Shown here: positions 16,078-26,124 of the stretch, piece after piece
Layout of the letters: the number at the start of each line of letters is the position of its first letter
How positions within the stretch are numbered: the first letter of the stretch is position 1
NCBI GenBank assembly: GCA_946122785.1
Contig: CAMGYJ010000006.1
Location: 64,853,676-64,917,675, forward strand
From: Linum tenue
Lineage: Eukaryota > Streptophyta > Magnoliopsida > Malpighiales > Linaceae
Direction of reading: 5' to 3'
DNA: 64,000 nucleotides
Translations under genes and position numbers: made by a program
Notes under the pieces: generated by a model
Told to the model about the DNA's origin: nothing
The model's database searches: none
The model's input: the letters and a program-made list of their open reading frames with translations, nothing else

Positions 16078-17624
16078 TGGAATAATTTAGCTAAAGATGT
16101 GTTTGTGCATATTGTATAATTTTAAAATGAAGGAAAATCACAAATAGTTATCAATTGTTTTTAGTAACTTTTGTCAATGGGTGGGAGATGATTACCACGA
16201 TGATCATCTCATGTCAACCGCCTACAAATGCCAAGTTAATGATGATGCTCTTAGTAATTATCGTGATAAGGATTTTGTCTACTCATTTTCGGCCTCACTA
16301 GTAGTATATTAATGTACTAACCTAGGAAATTGATTAGTTTATTAGGGATGACTTAGGTAATCATGTGGAATATATAGATTTACACGAAGAGACATTTCGT
16401 ATTCATTGAATCAGTTAAAAGATAGGAGGAGCTCGATCATCGACATTATATATCAAGAATCCAAGATTAGAGAAGAAAAAAAGAGAATGAGCAAGAAATC
16501 ATAATGATTTCCTATAAGACTTGGATAATAAATTATGTAACGATACCTTTTTTGGATGAATGTAACGATACCTAATCAAGCATAAACTACACAAGCTAAT
16601 CATACACAGATGCAATCTAGTCCTAATACTATTACAACCTTAAAAAGTGATCTTGTCTAGTCTTTGTCTGAATCATAATCAAAGCGATTATGATTCTTAT
16701 CAGAGATAACTAGAGCTTCCACAGTCTCGCAAATGAGGGTTGTAACTTGTAAGTCTGGTCCTATATATCCACTGATCCGGTTCGATCCAACCGTGAGGAT
16801 CTAGCTAGGTCAGTTTTGATACACGATCAGTTTAGAGTCACGTCATCTTTTGACCATATAAGGTACTAAATTGTAATAACTAGTGATTTGAAATTGGGAG
16901 AGGATAGCTGGATAGGGTACCAACAGATTTGACATGTTTGTAAAGTTTTAAAGTTCAGGTACTATAAGCAAAAATATAAAGGTACTAAAACATAATTTAA
17001 CCACAAAATTTTTAACCCATTTGCAAAAAAAAAAAGTACTAATCGTAATTGAAAACAAATATGGGTACCAAAATGTCATTTTAAAAAAATCAGCTTGTTA
17101 ATTGATTTGAGCTAACCCGCTGACTCAGTCTGACCTGACCTTTCCCGAACGAATCAAAACATGATCAAAGAGGAAACAGGTGATGGACGGGTAATTTCTA
17201 TAAATTACTGGTTAGACAGGGTTCTTAATGGTCAGTAAGGGAATTTCTGCTGGTTTCAGGCAGCCCTAATAATGATTCCTATGCCTACGAATGGTTCCTA
17301 CCAAAAGTAGTTTGTCGGAGCAAAACTTCCGCCCGTTTCACCGCTCCGGGATCAGATCGCCGGAAACGGACATCTGAGCTACAGAGTCCGATGATAATAT
17401 GGGGTCGAAGCTTATAGATGTAATGGCCGCTACGCACGACCCTACTGCATGCTCATCAACTGGGTCCTAGTTTCAGGCCTACAGCGACCTTTTCTTCCTT
17501 TAGCGCCAACCCCATATTTCTTCCCTTAGCGCCAACCCCAATCCCCAACTGTGCTTCAAAGCGAAGCAGACGATCAGTCTCTATACATATCCGAAACCAA
17601 TTAACAAATCCCTCCCCAGATGTG

Positions 17625-17630
17625 TATAAA
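17625..17630 (+). promoter_or_regulatory. Probable TATA box of the BAHD gene
   Basis: TATAAA (in TGTGTATAAATC) lies 60 bases before the ATG at 17690, a normal plant distance allowing a short leader. Confidence 0.55.
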
Positions 17631-17689
17631 TCAACAGTTGAATCGATCCCCCAAGATTCACCCACCAGACAGTAATTAATAAACTGATC

Positions 17690-19868
17690 ATGGAATCACT
17701 TACCGTGACAAGGCACGCTCGCACTCTGGTTCAGCCATTTCGCCGAACACCTTCCGGGCGTCTCGACCTCTCCTTCATAGACAGCCTGCCCGTGCTCCGA
17801 TGCAACGCACGTACCCTCCACGTGTTCAGACGTGGCGGCGCCGAAGCCGCCGCCGTCATTCGAGAAGCCCTGTCGAAGGCGCTCGTCACTTACTACCCTC
17901 TCGCCGGAAGGCTCGAACAGCTGGAAACCCTCCTGGTCGATTGCTCGGCGGAAGGAGTGTGGTTCGTCGAGGCGTCCGCCGACGGTTCCGTCACTCTCGA
18001 CGATGTCAATTGCTTCGACGACAATGTCGAGTCCATTCCTTATGATCGTCTGCTCCCCGACGGCGGAGCTGAACAGGGAGCGAGGGGACGGGAGCCCCTT
18101 GTTCAGATGCAGGCAACTATTTTTGTCTTTACCGGGAGGAAAATATTTCAAGAGATTATGCATTTTAGTTTTTATAACATTTCGGGGCTTGGTATTAAAT
18201 TGAATGAGTAATTTTTTAAAATCCTAGTTCCAATTTTTTCTTCAATTTTTTCTTGAAACAATTTTAGAGAGAAAACTTAGAAAATTTTATGTAAATTTAC
18301 TCATACTCGTGTTCGTGTATGTGGTATCATCAATTTCTTATGCAATTACAATCTCTTTTACCAATCATTCTTTTTCGTGCAATTTTTATTCAAATTTTTT
18401 TTAAACACTTTAACACAAATAGCATCGCTAGAAAAAAATTAATAAAAAAAAAGCTTGGTGGCACCTTAAGAGACATAACATCTAATTCAGATATATTTGC
18501 AGTTATTCATGTAAATTTATGTTTATCCATGTCATACTAGTGTGTATTCACATAATAGACTAATAGTGGTAGTTATTCACGGTCATAATTATTCACGCAA
18601 ACATGCATTTATTTACACATATTATTATTAATTCACGTCATTGTAAAATCAAAATTTTAAAATAGATGTAATTGCGTAGATTATGATTAATATAACTCGT
18701 GCTTATAGAAACTTAAATATTCAAATTTAATTCACAAAATATTAAAAATATTTTATTAGAGAGAAAAAAAAGTTTACAATTTCATTTGGCGTGAACAATC
18801 ATAACTCTATTTTACATAATATCACACTATGTAAAAAATTACTAAATTACGTAAGCAAAATTGAGTGAATTAATTGTTGTGGTTCTTTCATATTCACCAA
18901 TCCTTTTGTCGTCGAAATTTTAATCATAAGGAATTGCTCGTAAATACATTAGGCCCGCGTTCGTTTTATGTGAAATCTCAACTTTTTTACACGTGTAGGT
19001 CACCAAGTTCGCCTGCGGCGGATTCGTGATCGGGCTCATATTCTGCCACGCCATCTGCGACGGCCTCGGCGCCGCCCAGTTCCTGAGCGCCGTAGGCGAG
19101 ATCGCCAGAGGGATCGACTCCGACCGCCTCTCCGCCGCCCCTGTCTGGCGCCGAGACTTCTTCCCACAGAAACCCAATCCCTCATCCGCCTCACTCGCCC
19201 CGCCGCCGCCTCTCCCCCCAATCCCTAATTACAACCTGCAGCAGGCCAACATCGACATCCCAATCGACGAAATCAACCGCGCCAAAATTCAATTCCACGC
19301 CTCCACGGGTGGGAAAACCTGCTCCACCTTCGAGGCCGTCGCCGCCAGCCTCTGGAAGCACAGATCCGCCGCGATAGATCTGGATCCGAGCGTGGAGGTG
19401 CAGCTCGTCTTCTTCGCGAACTGCCGCCAGCTGGTGGAGCCCCCGCTCCCCGACGGTTTCTACGGGAACTGCTTCTTCCCGGTGAAGGTGACCGCCTCGA
19501 TCGGCGCACTGGCGGCGGGGGCGGTGGCCGGAGCGATCGAATTGATTCAGGAAGCGAAGGGGAGGTTGAGGGCGGAGTTTGAGAAATACGTGAAGGGAGA
19601 GGAAGGGGAAGAAGATCCTTTTGCGCCGCCGCTGGTGTACACGACTCTGTTCATATCGGAGTGGGGGAGGCTGGGGTTCAACGGCGTTGACTACGGGTGG
19701 GGCCCGCCGGCGAACGTGGTCCCGATTCAGGGGTCGGGGATTATACCGGTCGGGATCGTCGGGTGGCTGCCGCTGCCGAGGAAGGGCGTCCGGCTGATGA
19801 CGTGGTGCGTTGAGGAAGCTCATCGCCCCGGTTTGATCCGTCGTATGGCCGCGATGGAAATTGAATAA
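17690..19868 (+). CDS. BAHD-family acyl-CoA-dependent acyltransferase
   Basis: Cytosolic enzyme that moves an acyl group from acyl-CoA to an alcohol or amine in specialised metabolism. The substrate cannot be read from sequence. Two exons: 17690-18112 and 18999-19868, 430 residues. Diagnostic motifs: HAICDG (HxxxD catalytic motif) shortly after the intron, and DYGWG near the C terminus in place of the usual DFGWG. Also seen: YYPLAGRL, the CGGFVIGLIFCHA stretch, and PPLPDGFYGNCF. Overall layout resembles the clade with taxane acyltransferases and related alcohol/amine acyltransferases. The intron is in the usual BAHD place (before VTKFACGG), but the donor is CAG|GCAACT, a GC-AG intron; the next usable GT would break the alignment. 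Exon 2 is GC-rich while the 886-base intron is very AT-rich. Confidence 0.92.
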
Positions 19869-20459
19869 CAAGCTTTGGTTTGCTTTTGCTTTTTCTTTGT
19901 ATTGTCCCGGACCGATGATGAAGATTGAAGAGAATAAAACTGTAAAAGTCAACAAAAGGATTGATTTGAACGTGGCGGTTTTCTTCAATTTCCGGCCACA
20001 AGTATTGGGCTTGGGCTGGGGCCGCGATTGCGGCCCATTTATAGTTTCAACGCCAGGGCCCACAAAGTTTGATCCTTAGCCAGATTGGTCCAATAGCAAA
20101 CGGCCACGTTTCGTTCCAGGGAATCTAAGGTTGCTTTTTTTTCATAACTGACACGCCTACCCTACAGCTCCTCTTCCCGGGAAAAAGTAAAGGTGGGAAA
20201 AAGAGAAAAGGGTGCGTTCGTGGCTAGCCGCTAGTTGGGAAGATCTCTAGTTTTTAGATCCAACGGTTGGGATGCCATGGCGGTACCTATCAGCCGGACT
20301 AATAATAAAAATCCTATTTATTCAATGCATATTTGGAGGGAAGAAGAATAATACGTACGGTCTTTGGGGTCAACTATAGGTTTTTACAATCATAAACTAC
20401 CACGTGCCCCTTGCCCCCTTGGAGACATTTTCAATCAATATATATTGTGTGAAAAACTA
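19869..20459. other. Intergenic, no gene seen
   Basis: 3' UTR of the acyltransferase and short spacer up to the L1 insertion. No conserved frame or repeat recognised. Confidence 0.5.
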
Positions 20460-20517
20460 AAAACATAATCATGTTTTTTTATGGTTAATCAAAAATGTAT
20501 TTAAGCCCGGGGATGTG

Positions 20518-21898
20518 TGACACGCTAAAACACAACACCTAACAATGGCCAAGTGTAACCAATGAAAGGGACTGCAGTATAATGGCACAAGTAATAAATA
20601 TCGAATCCACGGGTCTCTAGAGTTACTATTACTCAGCTTCAGTTCATTATCTAGCAAACTAGATTAAGGATTGATTTATAAACTACTCTACTGACTACTC
20701 TACTAATTACAAGTTAGGAACTCACTTAGGTATGATTCCCCCTAGCTCCTCAATTAGGTCCAAGTTGCAATTACCTTTGGTTGATCTACTGTTGATTAAA
20801 CTGCGGAAGATCCTAAATTAGCTTGGAATCTCTTAAGTTGACCAAGCCCTCTCAGACAGAATACCCGGCAGGCGACTATCCTTCACCGGGATAGACTGCT
20901 AAGGCGATTCACACAGATCTCCACTACTGGAATGAATTCCAGTACAAAGCAGTGAATTGATTGACTCTCGCACAACCAATTCACTACTATCAATCAAGGA
21001 AGCTCTCTTAACCTAATCAGATTCTATCTATCATAGGTTAAAGCATAAATCAAGAGAATTTGATCAAGATTCAATTGACTCAATAAATCATGCATCAATC
21101 GATAATAATCAAACAATATAGCATCCAAAACTTCATAAAAGAAAGATCCTAACACATGGAACTAGGGTTCCTCAAAACCTAAGTGAAGGGAAGTTACTCC
21201 ATAGAGAAGAGAGAGACTGCAGAAATCTGATCTAGATCTTCAATCTCCATCTCCAAGCTTAATTCCCGAGCTCCAATGGCGAAGAAATCCTCCAAAATAG
21301 CTCCAAGAATGTTCCCAAGTCGCTCTCTCTCTAGGGTTCGTCCCTTGGGTGTTTGGGAACCAAAAACCCCGCTCTCCCCTTTTCTTTTGCTGAAAATCGG
21401 GTTTTAAACAGAAATTCCCGATCACGCGGCCAGGCCACACTGCCGTGTGGCTTTCCCAGCTGCCCGTGTGAAGGCTCGGTGATTTCCACACGGCCACGAC
21501 CCACACGGCCGTGTGGAGTTCCTGGATGTCCGTGTGGCTTACCCAGCCTCTGTTTAATGCTTCATTTCTCCCTCGTCCGGACTCCGAATCAGTCGCCGTT
21601 TGATCCCAGACGCTCGTAGTCTCGTCCTCTTTCTTTTCATGACAAAATTCCATGATTATTTGTCCATAATATGAGGTAGAAGTCCATTATTCCTCAGGTC
21701 ATGCTCGTGTTTCTTCTCCCGAATTGCCAAATGATCTCCGATTGACTTGAAACTTGTGCCTATGCTTCAATTTACATGATAGGACCTGAAATGTGACAAA
21801 GGAACACAACCTAGCGTAAAATATTCCAAGAAAGCAGAAACTCAAGCCAAAATGATCAAGAAACGAGGGTGCAAACATGTGCAAATCCGATGTTATCA
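20518..21898 (-). repeat. 3' LTR of the LARD-like element (left copy)
   Basis: TG...CA ends; differs from the right copy by scattered substitutions and small indels. It contains a cluster of CACACGG/CCGTGTG motifs, including the 16-base palindrome CCACACGGCCGTGTGG at 21501-21516. Confidence 0.92.
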
Positions 21899-21915
21899 AA
21901 TTCCCCCACACTTAA
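21899..21915 (-). other. Polypurine tract of the LARD-like element
   Basis: The minus strand reads AAGTGTGGGGGAATT directly before the left LTR. This is the usual plus-strand priming site and is typical of Athila/Tat-like elements. Confidence 0.75.
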
Positions 21916-23291
21916 CCGTTTGCTTGTCCCCAAGCAAACCTAATCAAACCAATGCAGCTCTCCAGACCTCTATAGCAACAAACAACCTCGATCATCGGTA
22001 GAGGATTTCCTAGATCATATAGCAGCTTACGAGGTCAACTGGTCTTCTAAGACGTCCCCTATCTCTCTCAATGCTAGTACTAGACTCAAGCCAGGATCAT
22101 GAGAAGAAGTTGAAGTAAGACAGCCAGTTCATGGATAAAGGAACTCACACCATTCACAACCAAGGACTCGTTGTACCGGGGTGCTCTTTCACTTCATTTC
22201 ACCGTTGGAACCCCTTTTTGCACTTTCATTTACATTTCTTTTTCTCTCTTTTTTTCTTCATTCACTTGGCGGGGGTTCCAACTGCAGTCTTTTGCACGGT
22301 CGACCCTTATTAATCGAGCAAGAGCAATTTTTGTACATCTGGCGCTCGCCAAAGTACTTCTTTTAACTCCTTTTCCTCAACTCGTGTGGAGGGTCAATGA
22401 AATTAAGGGGTGTCGGAAGCTCTATCTGTGCCCTTAAAAAAACATCCTCAAGTAGGCAAACCGTTCGACGGGTGGAAGTTTTACTTGTACTAGAGACAGC
22501 TTAGCTTCACCTTGTAGGAGTACCCCACTAAGGATCACTAAAATCTCTTCCAAAACCCAATTTTGTGCAATGAACGGTGCCGCACACGTTGGGCTTACCC
22601 CATGTTTAAGATTTTTTATGATTTCGACATGGAGGACCAAATGCTTTTCATTTGCCACATGAGGACCCTGTTCAATACACGAGTCCATAACACAATTCAA
22701 ACAGAGTCCACATTACCACATGAATTCAACGGTCTTAGCTCCACTAATTCACAAAATCAACTGACACAGCAGAGAGCTAGATAGGAAAAATCTTATACTT
22801 CAACATCCTCCATAGTGCTACACTTCCTCCCTAGGTTGCACATTACTACAGAGACTGTCAATTCAAAGCATACTGAGCAGACAATTTGCATGGAGAAACG
22901 TACTTGGAGTCCTCAAATTAAAAAATTTGGACAGTGGACTAGGCTCCAAGCACACAAATAGCCCAACATTCACCCGCATACATAATCGAACATCCCCCCA
23001 CACTTAAGCACGACATTGTCCTCAATGGAGGAAAGATAAGGAGGGTAGAACGAACGAAGTTACCAGATCAAGGGTGAATGATGATGGACGGGTCAGGCGG
23101 TGCATTCCAGGAAGAGAGAGTAATCAGAACACAAACACCACACAAAATCTCACAAAGGTTGAGTTATTGACTCTAAAATCAAATAACAAAACTGACTCAA
23201 CCGAGGAGAAATAGAGAAAGAAATGCAAACCGACTGGTTGGGTTGCCTCCCAACAAGCGCTTCTTTCACGTCGTGAGCCGGACGATGGCTC

Positions 23292-24500
23292 CTAAGTTTC
23301 GGTCCATGCTAGAACCTCCTTGAAGTTGAGGTTCTCGTCAATGAGGTGGAGTCGCAAGTCACGAGCATGTGGTATGACTGGTGATGGAAGCTCGTGCACT
23401 TGATGCAGATGAAGCCTCCATCCTCGAGACCTCTTCTTCTCTTCTCTCGTCTCATTGCCCCAAACCATATATGACAACATCGATTGACCACCATCGCGTC
23501 CACCAAGAGTGACCGATGTCGATGTGGCCTTGGTCTGGCAAAGAGACACTGCAAATGGGTCCTTGCTAAGCAGTTCCTCGAAGTTTGGTGGGGATATTAC
23601 TTGTATTATAGGGCCGGTGCAAGCCTCTTCCACCTCAACTTCATCCTCAACCTGGACACCACTCGCTTCTTCAACCCCCCTTTCTTCTTCATGTGGTATC
23701 GCCCCTGGGAAATGATCAAGAACTCCTCCTGCTTCACTTTCGTCATCCTCCACAACTTCTTTCTGCACCCTTTCTTGCTCTTCTTCTTCTAGCACAGATT
23801 GGAGAGCAAGTCTCCCTGTAATTTCTTCAATGAGATCATCTTGCATCTCCTCGCTCGGGCCCAGCATGTTAGAGCAGAAATAAGGAAATGTGTGATATGC
23901 AACCAGAGGACTTTCCTGATCATGATTATCATGGGAGTTCTCTGTGATAACTTCTGTATGCTCCTCAACATCCCCGTAGCCTTTGTCATCCTCCACCTCT
24001 TCTAGCGTGGTAGCAGAAAGGTGATCTTGAGCAAGATGTGAGCAAACTTGCTCCACCCTCTCTGTTTGCTTCCCTGAGCGCTGAACCGTCTCCTCCATTT
24101 CATGGAGAAATGAGGGATCGGAAGGGGCAAGGGCTTTGATTTGAAGATCCATCTTGGAGCATGATCTCTCAGTGTCTCGAGCAAACTGCTCCACGAGAAG
24201 CCTTAATTGTTTGTTCGGATCTTCCAGTGAAGTGTAGCATGGCTCTGCAGAGTGGCCCGTGAAGGCCTCCATGGCTAACTCCAGCTCTGATGGCCCTTCT
24301 GGTTGTGGGAGAAAGTCTTCTTGGTAATGAGGTTGTTCTTTATATGCCCAGGGGTCTGATTGTTCTCCGTAGTAAGGGGGTTGGTACTGGAACCCCGAAT
24401 CCATAGTCTTCTCCTCCTTGATTGATCCAGGGAGTCGCGGGGTAATACCACTCGGACGGGGTGGATACCCCCAATGGTTGGAGAAGCCATGAGGATCCAT
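23292..24500 (-). CDS. Gag-like protein of the LARD-like element (402 residues)
   Basis: The single long frame of the element, starting MDPHGFSNHWGYPPRPSG and ending in a Glu/Thr tail. It is rich in Pro, Gln, Tyr and His at the N terminus. It contains a conserved-looking helix (LRLLVEQFARDTERS, then KMDLQIKALA), then a long acidic region with runs of E and D. No zinc knuckle and no catalytic motif is visible. Similar acidic proteins accompany Tat/Athila-related non-autonomous elements; a structural gag role is inference. The ATG at 24498-24500 lies about 110 bases after the primer-binding site, as expected for a first gene. Confidence 0.7.
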   Translation of the reverse strand: MDPHGFSNHWGYPPRPSGITPRLPGSIKEEKTMDSGFQYQPPYYGEQSDPWAYKEQPHYQEDFLPQPEGPSELELAMEAFTGHSAEPCYTSLEDPNKQLRLLVEQFARDTERSCSKMDLQIKALAPSDPSFLHEMEETVQRSGKQTERVEQVCSHLAQDHLSATTLEEVEDDKGYGDVEEHTEVITENSHDNHDQESPLVAYHTFPYFCSNMLGPSEEMQDDLIEEITGRLALQSVLEEEEQERVQKEVVEDDESEAGGVLDHFPGAIPHEEERGVEEASGVQVEDEVEVEEACTGPIIQVISPPNFEELLSKDPFAVSLCQTKATSTSVTLGGRDGGQSMLSYMVWGNETREEKKRSRGWRLHLHQVHELPSPVIPHARDLRLHLIDENLNFKEVLAWTET

Positions 24501-24610
24501 GATTCAGATCTGGACCAACAAAAACAAAAACACCCAAGTGAAAAGCAAGGGTGGAAAAGAAAAGAAAAACGCTAAAGTAACAAACTTCTGCTTTCTAATA
24601 ATCTAGAAAG

Positions 24611-24628
24611 TCCCCGGCAACAGCGCCA
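24611..24628 (-). other. Primer-binding site, tRNA-Asp type
   Basis: The minus strand reads TGGCGCTGTTGCCGGGGA six bases after the 5' LTR. One base differs from the TGGCGCCGTTGCCGGGGA complement of tRNA-Asp that I know from Athila/Tat elements. Confidence 0.85.
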
Positions 24629-24634
24629 AAAACT

Positions 24635-26015
24635 TGACACGCTAAAAACACAACACCTAACAATGGCCAAGTGTAACCATGAAAGGGACTGCAGTATAAT
24701 GGCACAAGTAATAAATATCGAATCCACGGGTCTCTAGAGTTACTATTACCCAGCTTCAGTTCATTATCTAGCAACTAGATTAAGGGATTGATTTATAAAC
24801 TACTCTACTGACTACTCTACTAATTACAAGTTGGGAACTCAGTTAGGTATGGATTCCCCCTAGCTCCTCAATTAGGTCCAAGTTGCAATTACCTTTGGTT
24901 GATCTACTGTTGATTAAACTGCGGAAGATCCTAAATTAGCTTGGAATCTCTTAAGCTGACCAAGCCCTCTCAGACAGAATACCCGGCAGGCTACTATCCT
25001 TCACCGGGATAGACTGTTAAGGCGATTCACACGGATCTCCACTACTGGAATGAATTCCAGTACAAAGCAGTGAATTGATTGACTCTCGCACAACCAATTC
25101 ACTACTATCAATTAAGGAAGCTCTCTTAACCTAATAAGATTCTATCTATCATAGGTTAAAGAAGAAATCAGAGAATTTGATCAGATTCATTTGACTCAAT
25201 AAATCATGCCTCAATCGATAATAATCAAACAATATAGCATCCAAAACTTCATACAAGAAAGATCCTAACACATGGAACTAGGGTTCCTCAAAACCTAAGT
25301 GAAGGGAAGTTACTCCATAGAGAGAGAGAGACTGCAGAAATCTGATCTAGATCTTCAATCTCCATCTCCAAGCTTAATTCCCCGAGCTCCAATGGCAAAG
25401 AAATCCTCCAAATAGCTCCAAGAATGTTCCCAAGTCGCTCTCTCTCTAGGGTTCGTCCCTTGGGTGTTTGGGAACCACAAACCCCCGCTCTCCCCCTTTC
25501 CTTTTGCTGAAAATCGGGTTTTAAACAGAAATTCCCGATCACGCGGCCAGACCACAACGGCCGTGTGGCTTTCCCAGCTGCCCGTGTGAAGGCTCGGTGA
25601 TTTCCACACGGCCACGACCCACATGGCCGTGTGGAGTTCCAGGATGCCCGTGTGGCTTACCCAACCTCTGTTTAATGCTTCATTTCTCCCTCGTCCGGAC
25701 TCCGAATCAGTCGCCGTTTGATCCCAGACGCTCGTAGTCTCGTCCTCTTTCTTTTCATGACAAAATTCATGATTATTTGTCCATAATATGAGGTAGAAGT
25801 CCATTATTTCTCAGGTCATGCTCGTGTTTCTTCTCTCGAATTGCCAAATGATCTCCGATTGACTTGAAACTTGCGCCTATGCTTCAATTTACATGCTAGG
25901 ACCTGAAATGTGACAAAGGGACACAACCTAGCGTAAAATAGTCCAAGAAAGCAGAAACTCAAGCCAAAATGATCAAGAAACGAGGGTGCAAACATGTGCA
26001 AATCCGATGTTATCA
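24635..26015 (-). repeat. 5' LTR of the LARD-like element (right copy)
   Basis: Same length as the left LTR and clearly the same sequence with a modest number of differences, for example CCAATGAAA versus CCATGAAA and CAGGCGACTA versus CAGGCTACTA. The palindrome is damaged by one base (CCACATGGCCGTGTGG at 25619-25634). Confidence 0.92.
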
Positions 26016-26124
26016 ATGTGCAAACTCGCAACCTCTCTCTCAAAAAGTACTTGTTCAACTACAATATATAGCACTAAACACACACTGAATAACCAAACAC
26101 AAAAAAGCTAGCACTGTATACATT

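Larger units (their letters stand above)
14513..17624. other. Intergenic region between two divergent genes
   Basis: About 3.1 kb between the GLR gene (minus) and the BAHD gene (plus). The first kilobase is likely GLR leader and promoter. It contains a 32-base C run (14836-14867), a short GA repeat (about 15079-15095) and a GAA repeat (about 16049-16077). The part at about 16870-17090 is rich in short GGTACTAAA/GGTACCAAA motifs and resembles a decayed MITE. I see no supported gene. Confidence 0.5.
20518..26015 (-). mobile_element. Non-autonomous LTR retrotransposon (LARD-like), complete, in minus orientation
   Basis: Two direct repeats of 1381 bases (20518-21898 and 24635-26015) start TGACACG and end TTATCA on the plus strand. 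ATGTG flanks both sides (20513-20517 and 26016-26020), a 5-base target-site duplication. Reading the minus strand, the primer-binding site directly follows the right (5') LTR and a polypurine tract precedes the left (3') LTR, so both replication signals are present. The 2.7-kb interior carries one gag-like frame and no protease, RT, RNase H or integrase. Such elements depend on enzymes of a related autonomous element. It lies inside the 3' UTR of the L1 element. Confidence 0.92.

Noticed and set aside
19191..20063. A 290-codon minus-strand frame over BAHD exon 2
   Set aside because: Arg/Pro-rich translation of GC-rich antisense; no start context or domain; the plus-strand enzyme explains it.
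23484..23792. Open frame on the plus strand inside the LARD-like element
   Set aside because: It is the antisense shadow of the acidic gag-like frame and has no recognisable domain.
20518..26015. CRISPR-like or prophage-like repeat structure
   Set aside because: The direct repeats are LTRs with TG/CA ends, primer site and target duplication; the window is a plant nuclear genome.
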